Source of the DNA: Ceratothoa steindachneri
Taxonomy: Eukaryota > Arthropoda > Malacostraca > Isopoda > Cymothoidae
Direction: 5' to 3'
NCBI GenBank assembly: GCA_963969495.1
Contig: OZ018328.1
Coordinates: forward strand, 434,001-498,000
DNA length: 64,000 nt
Under the pieces are notes generated by a model. The model made no database searches and was not told where the DNA came from. It saw only the letters and a program-made list of their open reading frames with translations. How positions within the stretch are numbered: the first letter of the stretch is position 1; each line of letters opens with the position of its first letter. A program made the position numbers and the translations under genes. Shown here piece after piece: positions 32,601 through 43,683 of the stretch.

Positions 32601-33104
32601 GTAATTTTGCCCACTTTAAAATTTATTACAAAATTTATTTTCACAAATTTTAATGCAGTGAAAGGCTTGTTTTTGGGGGTGAAAGTTTATAGCACCTGCA
32701 AAGCCTTGTGAGGAAAATCTACCAAATGTCAAATTAAAGACAACCAAGTCCAGATATGGGGCTGCTGCCCACTGCTGCCCGTGTCAACAGTTTTAAAGAC
32801 CTTGAACGGTGGTTAATCTGCATCCTATGGTTTAATGGACTATGGGTTATATATAAAATGGGAAAAGTTAATTTTTCTATCCATTCCTCATGGATAAGAT
32901 ATTGAAATTTATATAATGATCAGACTGACAATTGCTAATGTGTAAGGCAATAGGTGCTTTTCCTTGGATGAAAAATACTCAAAACACATCAACATGTTCT
33001 GAGGCAGAAGAGAGAGTGGATATGAGCTTGATGATGTGTGTAGGAGCTACCTACTCCTGCAAGTGTAGACACAGGGCAGCCAATTGAACCTGGTAGAGAA
33101 AAGA
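32601..33104 (+). other. Intronic sequence, nothing recognised
   Basis: Sequence after the splice donor at 32601. A partly open frame runs on past the donor to 32711 but has no motif. No repeats seen. Confidence 0.4.
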
Positions 33105-33285
33105 GGAGCGGTAGTTACTGCTTTGAAAGCAGACCTTTCACTATTCTAGTTGATCCAGCATTGGACTTCTGATGTCAAGGTGGGGGGTTCAATCCCAGTG
33201 AGGGTGGACACAATGCCCTTACTGGTCATAAGCTGGCTACCCATTGGGAAGAGACACTAATAAATAAAAAATGTGTACACAAAAA
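33105..33285 (+). mobile_element. tRNA-Arg(TCT)-like SINE
   Basis: The core CAGCATTGGACTTCTGATGT (33153 on) followed by GGGGTTCAATCCC (33187-33199) closely resembles the anticodon arm and T arm of animal tRNA-Arg with anticodon TCT (CATTGGACTTCT..., GGGTTCGAATCCC). The second block works as a pol III B box. An imperfect A-box-like TCTAGTTGATCCAGCA lies just upstream. An unrelated body follows, ending in AATAAATAAAAAATG. The T-arm then loses tRNA pairing, so it is a tRNA-derived SINE rather than a gene. Confidence 0.6.
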
Positions 33286-34038
33286 CGCTAAATATATATA
33301 GGGCCAATGTGAAATATAAATAAGTCACACTCCCCTAAACCATACACAGGATCCAGTCATGACAATCTATCTAATATCTGGTACCAGTAATGTGCAAAAA
33401 AGTGTTGGGAGGGGGAGATAAGTGAAGGAAAAGTAGGTAGGCCCATATTCTCCTTGGTATTCCTTATGGTTTTGAGACTTGGTGGGTGTTCTGCACTTAA
33501 GGACCCCCTAACATGAGCTGCATTTATGTTTTGGTTGAAGGGATTATCCCAATGATCTGATGAGTCATGCTAGGGGGAGATCCAAGCTTGCTACTCTGTT
33601 CATCATTTGGGGAGAGGGCTACCCATATACTGGATGGGTCGCCAAGAAACTGACCAGCCATGCTTGGGAGAGCTGGGTATCCGACCCCGCCCCCTGGGGG
33701 AGAGGCTTACCCATACTAGATGGGTTAGCAGCTAGGGACCAGACTAAAGGGCTCCAACATAGGCTTCTTGTATGTGCCAACAGTGAGTGCCACCTACCGG
33801 AGGGATCACTCTTTAAGAGTGATCCTGGGCTGGGGATACATTGTGGCGGCGAGTTCGCGCCTCCTCAGCCAAAAATTCCCGCTGCCCTGACAAGGTCCGC
33901 TCAGTGGGTCAAGGAGAGGGTATTGAAGAGAGAGAGTATTTTCTAAATTTAATTTATAAACTGTAATTATACCAAAATAATACAATCCAAAATAATCAAC
34001 CCGAAATATTATATAACCCTTAACCTATACCAAAATAC
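33286..34038. other. Intronic repeats; segment shared with 27.86 kb
   Basis: A motif (GAG..GCTACCCATA-TGGATGGGT) occurs twice, about 33610 and 33700. From 33841 (TGTGGCGGCGAG) to about 33940 the sequence parallels 27.86-27.96 kb and may start a minus-strand LTR, because it has TG at the edge and an AT-rich body; unproven. No coding motif. Confidence 0.35.

Positions 34039-34106
<68 letters not shown>
34039..34106. repeat. (TA)n microsatellite
   Basis: A pure TA dinucleotide run of about 68 bp. It is the only long dinucleotide tract in the window. Confidence 0.95.
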
Positions 34107-34109
<3 letters not shown>

Positions 34110-34900
34110 TTGGCCTCACAATACTCTGGCCAACCACCACACGTATATATTTACAAAACGGCCTTACACAAGATCTTGGCCACGCAAACGTATAGTACAA
34201 TCAAGATATCGCGACAGATGGGTGCACCCTAAACTAACTAATGGGAGTGAGACGTGTTGGAGAAAGTGGGAGGTGGCTCACTTTTTGCGGGATTCTTAGG
34301 GGTCCAGGACTCGGCAAAGCCAAAGATTTTAGGTAGCTGGGATGCTTATTGGTCCCAACTGCTGGGTCACAGTCCGTTGGGCGCTACTTCAATTACTCCC
34401 TGGAGACTGGAAGGTGCTATCCAAGGTCTACACCTTAGAAAATCGCCCCAAAAGGTAGGCGCACTTGCGAGCATCAGGATTGGTTTCAGCCGTCTCCGAA
34501 AGCCAGATGTCGGCGACAATCGGTATCACAGAACTGGAAAAGAGAAGGCACATTCAGTCACCTATCCACTGCTACACTCAAACATCTTTACCCTCAACAC
34601 ATTCAACCATATCCACTCTCACACAATCTTCACTCACCTATCCTCCGTCTAGGCGGCTCTTCCTTCCTCAGTCACAAACTTGACTTCCAAACTTTTACCT
34701 AACACAATGTTATAGTTATGCTGAAAAAATCCGCCTAAAAAGAAAACAGGAGATGAATGGGGGAGCATGATAGAGATCCATCGAGTGCCCCCACACAAAA
34801 CAAAGACGGTGATCACACGATCCACACACACACATTCTGCAAAAGAAGAAAGAGATTAGACATAGGGGAGGGGAGGCGGACAACCAAACTACTACAACGT
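34107..34900. other. No recognisable gene
   Basis: Contains open frames without familiar motifs and a short CA-rich stretch near 34825. Possibly the rest of the LTR-like sequence beginning at 33841. Confidence 0.35.
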
Positions 34901-34989
34901 GTGTGAAGAGGGTCTGCTCCGGCGGGGACAAAAAATGACGCATCACAGGACCGGCTTTTTAAAAGGAGCAGTGCTCCTGAAGAGACGCA

Positions 34990-35830
34990 AATGGGAGCAC
35001 CTCCTACTGCTTCAGAAATCCAGAATGGGAAAGTTGGTAGCAGGACACCTGCTGGGTCCTCTACATCATCACAAAACGGAGACACACTTATGATGACTGA
35101 TATCCTACAAAGCCTCACATTCAACACAATACACACTATCATGAAGAAGTTTCATATCATAACGAGAATTGGAATCATCTATGAGAATAATGATACCACC
35201 AACAGATGTTATGTGATCTTCCTGATTAAGGAGGCCGCTAAGGTATCCCTTCAACATGCAACCTCCTTACCCATATGTGACAAGAACTTCTCTGTTAGAC
35301 TCTTAAGATCAAGTAATCCTGAAGAGACATAGCAGGACTACTGTCCAAACATCTGAAGAGCATCTGGCAGAGAAGGCAGCAAGTCCACCAAAATACACAC
35401 TCCATACTAGTTCATTGCCTACTACACAGATGGCAAAGGCAATTTCATCTGAGCCGCTGTGTATCCGGAGAGATAGATAGGACTCATCCCTTAAGGCCAT
35501 CTAAAAAAAAGTATGGGAAGAGTGTCCTCATAAACGCCAAAGATGTCATCCTGGCAAAAATGCTCTCAACTTCCTATGTTCATCCGATGTTACGTCTAAC
35601 CATTAAGCCTCGCAAGACCTCCTCGCAAGTCTACTATCCACTGACCTCATACTTTGGAAATAGACTAATGACTGGTGATCTGTTATCACAACAAATCATA
35701 CTCCATACAAAAATGGCTGTAATGACTTGAGACAGAAATGTAACACAGCCAACTATATTTCAATCGTCGAATAGGCACACTCTGCTCTGCCATGCTAAAC
35801 ACCTTTGAAAATACACAATTATGCGTTTCC
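34990..35830 (+). pseudogene. Possible LINE relic: RRM-like ORF1 piece and RNase H piece
   Basis: An open frame at 34991-35332 ends with KKFHIITRIGIIYENND and CYVIFLIKEAAKVSLQHAT, which has the spacing of an RNA-recognition-like fold as found in some LINE ORF1 proteins. About 80 bp further, YYTDGKGNF and AAVYPE resemble the start of RNase H. If so, the endonuclease and RT are deleted. Recognition is weak and no family could be named. Confidence 0.35.
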
Positions 35831-36239
35831 TTTTAACCCATCTACAACCTGATCTTGCATCAAACATCCACCCATCGAAATTCCATTCGGTCTTTGCCCC
35901 AAAAAATCCTCAGAAGGAGAGGATGGATTTCCTACCCTAGCTGGTGCTCGTATGACAGGCAAAACCATCTCTATTTCAGAGAAGGATCTTGCCGAGGCCG
36001 GCCCATCATGCCTAAGGCATCCTACCGTTGGAGGAGAGAAGCGGGTTCATTCCCTGCCCTCCTCTCCTAAAAAGAAAGACTGGGCTCCTCTCCATACGCG
36101 GGAGCGCCCGGTACGGACCGGTCTCCTGGCGTTTCGGTAAGCCACCATGCCAAGATCGGCACGTCAGGCCCCGTTGCTCCCCGGGCTGGGGAGTCCCAGA
36201 CGAAGACCAGAACGGAGCCTCGATTACGTCGGGACCCCT

Positions 36240-36588
36240 CATTCAGAGGCCATCCTGCGTTTTCGAGTCCGCTGGCTTCAAACGCTTCCTTGTTATTCGC
36301 TCCACTGATGGCAGCATGTTGGCTAAAGGCAACATGATACTTAAGAGGAGAGCTATAGCTAATGTAATTAGTAGATACCTGAAGATGACCCGTTTCTCGG
36401 ACGGGAGCCTTTTGGCGAATGCGTCGAATCACTCCGAGTCAGCCATGATTAGTGCTCTTCAGACCGTTGATCATACGCCTATGAGTGTGACGCCGCACTC
36501 TACCCTAAACTTCGTAAAAGGAGCAGTTTATGCGAGGGAACTCGTGGACTACTCCATAGAGGACATCACCTTAGAGCGGGCCGACCAT
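36240..36588 (+). pseudogene. LINE-C ORF1 N-terminal part, first tandem copy
   Basis: An open frame contains FKRFLVIRSTDGSMLAKGNM, ILKRRAIANVI, MTRFSDGSLLANASNHSES, TPMSVTPHSTLNFVKGAVY and LVDYSIEDITLE. This is the N-terminal, probably RNA-binding region of a LINE ORF1 protein (the nucleic-acid-binding Gag-like protein of I/jockey-type elements). It lacks the TAG of the other two copies but is cut off at GCCGACCAT by the junction into the next 5' UTR, after which the frame reads unrelated codons to 36702. Confidence 0.6.
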
Positions 36589-39247
36589 AGGATAAATGCT
36601 GACCTCCTTCTCAGCCAACTATCCCGGATCGGGGCTGAGAGGGGAGGGGACAATGATCCCTCAGCCCAGTACTCCACTTTGGGATGGTGGGGTTTTAAAT
36701 AACCTGCTTTATACCCACCCACATCTTCCTCACCTCTTCCTTTCTATTTTAAAACACTATACATTTTACGCCGTGTCCAAGGTGGAGCCACCAGGCGCGA
36801 GGGGTGGCCTTGAATGGCGGCACCTGGTTCTGCCAGCCCCGTACGTACCTCTTGCAGGGCGGGCTACTGCGAGGGGTGATGAGCGATTGCTTCCCGTAAA
36901 AAAATAGGGTCACCATGCCCAATGATGATACCAAAAAAATTCTCCCCTTAATTTTCCCTATTCCATCGTTGGAGCCCCCCTCGGGCAGCTCCACAGAGAA
37001 AATAGAGGTCCCAACCCCCCTGTGGTCTCGCAGGGGGAATGGCCAACTGGAGGCCTCCCTTAGATAGATATGGTCCTTGAGGCAACCCAGCCTCAGACGA
37101 TAGGGTCTTCCATGGGAGCAAATCCGGGCCAAGCACCGAAATCGAGTACCCATCCCCCCTACGCAAGGTCCTCCTCAAACGGCCTGAGTTTCCAAGGCAG
37201 TACAAGGAAGGGAGAGATCTCCTCCTCCGACCGGTGCCCTTACGACCTCCCGGACCTTGTCCAACTCAGAGAAGGACCTTGCTGAGCCCAGTCCATCTGG
37301 GCTGGGGTCTCCTGCCGGCTGAGGGGAGAAGCGGGTTCATTCCCCGCCCTCCTCTCCTAAAAAGAAAAAAAAACAGAAAAAAGACTAAAAGGCCTGGGGC
37401 TCCTCTCCATCCGCGGGGGCTGCGGGGACGGATGGGTCTGCTGCCACTTAAGTAAGCGACCAAGCCAAGATCGGCACATCCGGCCCCTCTGCCCCCCAGG
37501 GTGCGGCGCTCCTGACTAAGACCAAAAGTGCTAGTACGCAGAGCGGAGCCTCGATTACATCAGGGCCCCTCATTCAGAGATTACCTGGCGTTTTCGAGCC
37601 CGCTGGTTTCAAACGTTTCCTCGTTAATCGCTCCACTGATGCCACCATGTTGGCTAAGGGCAACATGATCTATGAGATGAGAGCTTTAGCTAGTGTGATT
37701 GGTAGAGAGCCGTAGGTGACCCGTTTCTCGGAAGGAAGCCTCCTGGCGAATGCGTCGAATCTCTCCGAGGCGGACATGATAAGTGCCCTTCGGACACTTG
37801 ATGGCACGCCTGTGAGTGTGACGCCGCGCTCTACCCTGAACTTCATAAAAAGAGGAGTTTATGCGATGGAACTCGTGGACTACCCCATAGAGAACATCAC
37901 CTTAGAGCTGGCCGACCATAGGATAAATGCTGACCTCCTTCTCAGCCAACTATCCCGGATCGGGGCTGAGAGGGGAGGGGACAATGATCCCTCAGCCCAG
38001 TACTCCACTTTGGGATGGTGGGTTTTTAAATAACCTGCTTTATCCCCACCCACATCTTCCTCACCTCTTCCTTTCTATTTTAAAATACTATAACATTTTA
38101 CGCCGTGTCCAAGGTGGAGCCACCAGGCGGGAGGGGTGTCCTTGAATGGCGGCACCTGGTTCTGCCAGCCCCGTACGCACCTCTTGCAGGGCGGCTACTG
38201 CGAGGGGTGATGAGCGATTGCCTCCCGTACAAAAATAGGGTCACCATGCCCAATGATGATACCAAAAAAAATTCTCCCCTTAATTTTTCCTATTCCATCG
38301 TTGGAGCCCCCCTCGGGCAGCTCCACAGAAAAAATGGAGGTCCCACCCCCTGTGCTCTCGCAGGGGGAATGGCCAACTGGAGGCCCCCCTTAGATAGATA
38401 TGGTCCTTGAGGCAACCCAGCCTCAGACGATAGGGTCTTCCATGGGAGCGAATCCGGGCTAAGCACCGAAATCGAGTCCCCCCCATCCCCTATGCGAGGT
38501 CCTCCTCAAACGGCCTGAGTTTCCAAGGCAGTACAAGGAGGGGAGAGATCTCCTCCGACCGGTGCCCTTACGACCTCCCGGACCTTGTCCAACTCGGAGA
38601 AGGACCTTGCTGAGCCCAGTCCATCTGGGCTGGGGCTCCTACCGGGGGAGGGGAGAAGCGGGTTCATTCCCCGCCCTCCTCTCCTAAAAAGAAAAAAAAA
38701 ACAGGAAAAAGATTAAAAGGCCTGGGGCTCCTCTCCATCCGCGGGGGCTGCGGGGACGGATGGGTCTGCTGCCACTTAAGTAAGCGACCAAGCCAAGATC
38801 GGCACATCCGGCCCCTCTGCCCCCCAGGGTGCGGCGCCCCTGACTAAGACCAAAAGTGCTAGTACGCAGAGCGGAGCCTCGATTACATCGGGGCCCCTCA
38901 TTCAGAGATTACCTGGCGTTTTCGAGCCTGCTAGTTTCAAACGTTTCCTCGTTAATCGCTCCACTGATGCCACCATGTTGGCTAAGGGCAACATGATCTA
39001 TGAGATGAGAGCTTTAGCTAGTGTGATTGGTAGAGAGCCGTAGGTGACCCGTTTCTCGGAGGGGAGCCTTTTGGTGAATGCGTCGATTCTCTCCGAGGCG
39101 GCCATGATAAGTGCCCTTCGGACACTTGATGGCACGCCTGTGAGTGTGACGCCGCACTCTACCCTGAACTTCATAAAAAGAGGAGTTTATGCGATGGAAC
39201 TCGTAGACTACCCCATAGAGGACATCACCTTAGAGCTGGCCGACCAT
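36589..39247 (+). repeat. Two full tandem units (about 1.33 kb) of LINE-C 5' UTR plus ORF1 start
   Basis: Unit 1 spans 36589-37919 and unit 2 spans 37920-39247; each begins near GGATAAATGCTGACCTCC and ends at GCCGACCAT in ORF1. A partial unit precedes (about 35880-36588). At 39247 the sequence instead continues into the rest of ORF1 (GCCGACCATGGGGCTG). The units share CCCGGATCGGGGCTGAG, GCTCCACAG, GAGAAGCGGGTTCATTCC (at about 36035, 37326 and 38653) and the ORF1 codons FSEGSLL. Units ending at 37919 and 39247 share an in-frame TAG (GAGCCGTAGGTGACC) that the first copy lacks. Confidence 0.85.
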
Positions 39248-40155
39248 GGGGCTGTCAAGGTCGAACGTGTGATGAGAAAACAGGGATGGGCCTCGAGACC
39301 CACCCTTACACTGTTCGTCAAGTTCGACTGTGACAAGCTTCCTGAGTCGGTGCTTGCCGGTTGGTATCGTTACCGGGTGAAGGCATTGGTGCCACTGCCG
39401 CGGATGTGCTATTACTGTCACCGCTTTGACCATTCGAATCGCTCATGTAAATGTGCAAAGTCGGGGTCACCCTAAGTCTGTATAAATTGCTCCAAGGTCG
39501 CACACTATAAGTCTAAAATGTGTGTGGCCAAGTGTGTCAATTGCGGAGTGCTGCACCCAGCTTCCTCGAAGCAATGTGGTACATATGGCCTTGAGAAAGA
39601 AATCTTGGCTGTTCAAGCCCAGGATCATCTCTACTTCGCGAGGCTAAGGACTTGGTCGTGGCGCGCCCGTCTCTGCTTGGGATGTCCTATGCCTAAATGT
39701 TAAGAAAGATACTCTCTGCCCCTAGCCCCTCCAGGCCTACGAGCACGGTCGTTTCTGCGCCCATTCGGAACAGTTTTGCGGGTTCTACCCACCCCGGGCG
39801 CTCTCCTGGTAAGGCTGGTGGCACAAATGGTTTACACTCAGTCTCGGCTAGAACCAGGGCGCGCCTCCACCGAACGTTAAGCTCATAGGAGCCAACACCC
39901 CTAAAGATGGTTGTGAGGCCATCTTCCGGGGCTCCTAAAGCTACCCTTCGAAAGGAGGAGAGCACTAAAAGAGCTTCTGCTCCTTCACCCACACCCAGTG
40001 CTAAGCTGGGTGGGTCTGAGACGGTGGATCCTCCAAATGATGGACATCCTCCTCCAAAGCCCCCTTGCCCCTTGCCTAAGATTTCGAGGCGAAGGGATGA
40101 AAGGACATTCCACCCTCAGCCGACTTCGACACTAGGCACTTCCTCCTCGTCGTGA
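39044..40155 (+). pseudogene. LINE-C ORF1: RNA-binding region, CCHC zinc knuckles, basic tail
   Basis: In the third copy ORF1 continues past the tandem junction: VERVMRKQGWASRPTLTLFV, KFDCDKLPESVLAGWYRYRV, then CYYCHRFDHSNRSCKC, a CCHC-type zinc knuckle, a TAA near 39474, and more Cys-rich sequence INCSKVAHYKSKMCVAKC and CVNCGVLHPASSKQC in shifted frames. A Ser/Pro-rich C-terminal tail follows (to 40155). Multiple knuckles after an RRM-like domain are typical of ORF1 in I/jockey-type LINEs, where the protein coats the RNA. Stops and shifts show it is inactive. Confidence 0.72.
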
Positions 40156-41375
40156 AACGGTTGCTGAGGCCTTTTTTTGCTCCGAGATCTGAACGGTAGA
40201 CACCCCCTCTGGGGGTTGGTCCGCATTTCAGGAAATGACTGATTTCTCTCATTCGAGGAGTTTAGGTTGGTGATGAGGCCGTACCTATAACCTCTGGCCG
40301 TTTTGCGCGCCGGCTACTCCCGTGCTGGTCAGCCGAGTTTGAGACGGCCCCACATGCGCTAGAAGCGCCGCCCGAACGACTTCAATATCGGTGAATTTTG
40401 TCGAGCTAGGGCTAGTATCTGGTATATTTCGAAGCAGGCCGCCGCTCTTCTTGGCGGGCATACATGTCTTCACTTAACGGAGAGACCCCTCTAGCAGAGG
40501 TGTGGAAGCAAGTCACAAGGATTCGGAGCAATTTCTCGCAGGATCTCCTTCTCGTTCTCGAGGAGACCTGGACCCCGTGCCCGTGGCGGAATCCTTCCCG
40601 ACCGCTTTCTCCGCATTCTCTAGCCGGGATGCTGTTCGCGATATCCGTGTACCCACGGTTTTGGCGAGCTGGGCGGGTTTCGAGATTATCTACTGCTGGG
40701 TTCCTGGACATGTAAGAATTGCTGGGAATGAGGTCGCCAAAGAGTCCGCGAGGACTGGACGACCAGACCAGCGTTTCACTCTTCCTCCGCCGATTACGTG
40801 ACAGGAATACGGGGCAGTTCTCCGGGATGCTTGTCAAAGAAGACGGTAGACGGTCGAGGGGAACTTAAAGTTGCGTGCCATTACGCCGCGACAGATTTAG
40901 GTTACTCTCTGTCGTTTCCGAATTGGACACTCTCGCGGGACGCACCGCCATTTGATGGAGCGGTCGCTGCGCTATACTGTGAGGACAGCGTTGTCCCCCA
41001 GACTGTTCGGCACATTCTTGTTGAATGTCCCAATCTGAGTGATCTCTATGCACGTTACCTGTCCCCGAGCGGGGTTGACATCGCTTGTCCCATGTACTCG
41101 TGACTGATTCGTGCACACTATAGAACTTTTTGCAGGAGACTGGCCTCCTCCACTTTATTTGACTTTTTTTGGTAGCTCGCATGTTCCTGCGCAGGGGGAG
41201 GCGAGCCTGCTCCCGAGGCCGGACCACGCTTCCTTCTTGCTCTTTTTTTTATAGCCTTTCTTTATTTACATATTGTTATTTGTTTCTTTATATAGCCTAA
41301 TAGTAGGCTGTTTTGAGTACAGAGACTTATGCCCAAGTAGGCAGTAGCCAGATGAGCTCCTAAAATTAAAAAATA

Positions 41376-42340
41376 TATATCTTACTCACCATTATCTCAT
41401 GTTGGAATTGTCGTCTCATTTTTCAAACCGGACAGGCATGGATTGGACTTATCCATGCTGTCTTCACAGCTTAGCTGGTTGCAATTCACTACTCGCCATT
41501 TGAGATTATGCATTGCACCTGCTTCAGAAACAAAATTGTAATTTATATTGACTCACAGAGAGCCCTAAGTGCTCTTGAGGGCTTAGAATCTTGGCACTCT
41601 CTAGTTCTCAGTATCTGTGACACCTTTGCTGTCGCCTATCTAAGATTAGTCAAAATTATCTTGTGTTGGGTTCTGGACATGTTGGATTGTAGGAAATGAT
41701 GGAGCCTAAGGATCTGCAAGCTCTTGGCATACATACCACCATTTTACTCCTCCATACACTAATTACATAGCAGGAATAAGGTCATACATTTGACCTATCA
41801 TGTAAAGAAGCTCTCAAAAACAAGCAACCAAAACCTAAAGTTGGATTTATGTCCCTGTAATAGTTCTCTTAGACCTACCCCACACTAGCCCAGTGGTTTC
41901 AAGTCACTTTGTGATTTCTGAAGCAGTTGCCAGGATGGCCCCTTTTAAGAAAAACAAAAGTGATCTCTAGATCTGACACAATCATGGTGCACTTCCCCAT
42001 TTGAAGGAGTGCTGCTCCTATGCACCTTAAAGCAATGACTGAATGGTCCCGCTAACTGTCCAGCACATTCTTTCTGAATGTTACAGAATGAGGTGGTGGC
42101 TAATGTTTGTCCCTGTACTTATCATGAATTTGTGCACACCTAACTGCAACATTTTTTAATTTCTGGAGGAGGCAGCCCTCCCCCATGGTCTATATTTAGT
42201 CTGGGGTTGTTGGCTGCATGCAAATATGCTGGAGGAAAGTGAGCCTTGGCCTTTTGAGGTTTTGTTTCCTTTTTTTTAATAAGCTAAGTGTAATTAGGGT
42301 AACTGTTCCTGGTTTGCTGTTATCAAGTGTACTCATCATC
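41376..42340 (+). pseudogene. LINE-C copy 6: RNase H, ORF2 end, 3' UTR
   Basis: KIVIYIDSQRALSALEGLES with WHSLVLSICDTF (41520-41625) is the middle of RNase H, and ILCWVLDMLDCRK corresponds to the YCWVPGHVRI motif. The C-terminal CxxH-like block and the 3' UTR (GGAGGCAGCCCTCCCC, then a T-rich stretch near 42280) follow. 5'-truncated; sits in the intron just before the zinc-finger exon. Confidence 0.62.
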
Positions 42341-42546
42341 TATCACTACTGTTAATCAAGAGTGGCATCTTGCTACTTTCATACCATAGACTGGAGTTGT
42401 TCATACACTCTTTTCAGCAGCCAACCAGTGCCTATTTACAACTCCCTCAGCAGCGCCCTCACTTTTTGTTGTGGTCATAATCAGGTGGGAGTCCTAAAGA
42501 ATGAACTTGGGTTGGGTGGGGTCCCTACCCTTTCTTTCTCTTGCAG

Positions 42547-43683
42547 GAATGCTCTCTGGTACACCAGAAAGATTATAAACGAGAGATTGTAAAATCACCT
42601 TTTCTTTTTCAGGAGATGAAATTGCGTTCTTCCAGTATTCTTAAAGTAATTCCACAATTTAGTGGTATAGTACCATCGTCACCTCGAACCCTTGATTATG
42701 ACCCAAACTGTACTACGGATGTATATTCAAGATCTGAAAGCCCAGGAAAATGGTCCGAAAACAACTCGATCCCTTCCCAGTCGACCCAAACAAATTCACA
42801 TGTGCTGCATCATTCGAAAATGAATAAGAAAATCTATAAATGCTGTTCTTGTCCTTATCAGACTGCACAGAGGGGAGTTTTTAGCATCCATTTAAGAACC
42901 CACAATGGCGACAAGCGATTCAAATGCAAACTTTGTTCCTATCGGGCTGCAAAGAAAGGTGAACTTAAAATCTATTCATATACTCACACTGGCGAGAAAC
43001 CTTTCAAATGCAGCCTTTGCCCTTATCAGGCTGCAACAAAATGTCAGCTTAAAAGGCATATATATTCTCATTCTGGCGAGAAACCTTTCAAATGTAGCCT
43101 TTGCCCCTATCAGGCTGCCTCGAAAGGATATGCTAAAAGACATTCAACGACTCACACTGGCGAAAAGCCTTTCAAATGCGACCTGTGCCCTTATCAGGCT
43201 GCCAGAAAAGAAGATATTAAGATACATTCATATACTCACACTGGCGAGAAGCCTTTCAAATGCAGCCTTTGCCCTTATCAGGCTACAATGAAAGGACATG
43301 TTAGAAACCATTCAACGATTCACACTGGCGAAAAACCATTCGAATGCGACTTATGCCATTATCAGGCTCCAGAGAAAGGTCAGCTTAAAAGGCATTCATA
43401 TACTCATACTGGCGAAAAGCCTTTCAAGTGCGACCTTTGCCCTTATCAGGCTGCCAGAAAAGGAGATATTAAGATACATTCATATACTCACACTGGCGAG
43501 AAGCCTTTTAAATGTAGCCTTTGCCCTTATCAGGCCGCAAAGAAATGTCATCTTAAAAGGCATTCATATACTCATACTGGCGAGAAACCTTTTAAATGTA
43601 GCATTTGCTCCTATCAGGCTGCTAGGAAAGAAGATATTAAAAGACATTCAACGACTCACACTGGTAAGAAGCCTTTCAAATGA
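42547..43683 (+). CDS. C2H2 zinc-finger protein, terminal exon with ten fingers
   Basis: Probable nuclear DNA-binding protein. Two candidate acceptors in the same phase open the exon: CTTTCTTTCTCTTGCAG (exon from 42547) and CTTTTCTTTTTCAG (exon from 42613). About 95 residues of Ser/Thr-rich leader precede ten consecutive 28-residue fingers (about 42833-43665) with TGEKPFKC linkers and a repeated CPYQAA core. Fingers alternate between closely similar versions (KEDIKIHSYTH, GQLKRHSYTH, GYAKRHSTTH), suggesting recent finger duplication. Finger 2 reads LKIYSYTH: the first zinc His is Tyr, so it probably does not fold normally. Ends at TGA 43681-43683. Phase-compatible with the acidic exon at 32442. 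Target unknown. Confidence 0.85.
   Translation, partial: ECSLVHQKDYKREIVKSPFLFQEMKLRSSSILKVIPQFSGIVPSSPRTLDYDPNCTTDVYSRSESPGKWSENNSIPSQSTQTNSHVLHHSKMNKKIYKCCSCPYQTAQRGVFSIHLRTHNGDKRFKCKLCSYRAAKKGELKIYSYTHTGEKPFKCSLCPYQAATKCQLKRHIYSHSGEKPFKCSLCPYQAASKGYAKRHSTTHTGEKPFKCDLCPYQAARKEDIKIHSYTHTGEKPFKCSLCPYQATMKGHVRNHSTIHTGEKPFECDLCHYQAPEKGQLKRHSYTHTGEKPFKCDLCPYQAARKGDIKIHSYTHTGEKPFKCSLCPYQAAKKCHLKRHSYTHTGEKPFKCSICSYQAARKEDIKRHSTTHTGKKPFK

Larger units (their letters stand above)
35880..41375 (+). mobile_element. LINE-C copy 5: three tandem 5' units, ORF1, deleted ORF2, 3' UTR
   Basis: Begins with a 5' region repeated three times (see the repeat entry). It continues with the rest of ORF1 (39044-40155), a scrap of endonuclease (LLRDLNGRHPLWG, about 40175), a linker (SFEEFRLVMRP), and then jumps to RNase H (AGFEIIYCWVPGHVRIAGNE, about 40672-40730) and the C-terminal block QTVRHILVECPNLSDLYARY (41000-41060). 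The 3' UTR contains TAGTAGGCTG and AGACTTATGCCC and fades into an AT tail near 41375. RT is missing. The G+C content is clearly higher than in flanking DNA. Confidence 0.75.

Noticed and set aside
33150..33205. Functional tRNA-Arg gene
   Set aside because: The acceptor stem and D arm do not form and the T arm is not closed by matching sequence, so it is a SINE head.
36067..37205. Several 80-130 codon minus-strand frames
   Set aside because: They are shadows of the GC-rich LINE-C leader and recur in each tandem unit; no domain seen.
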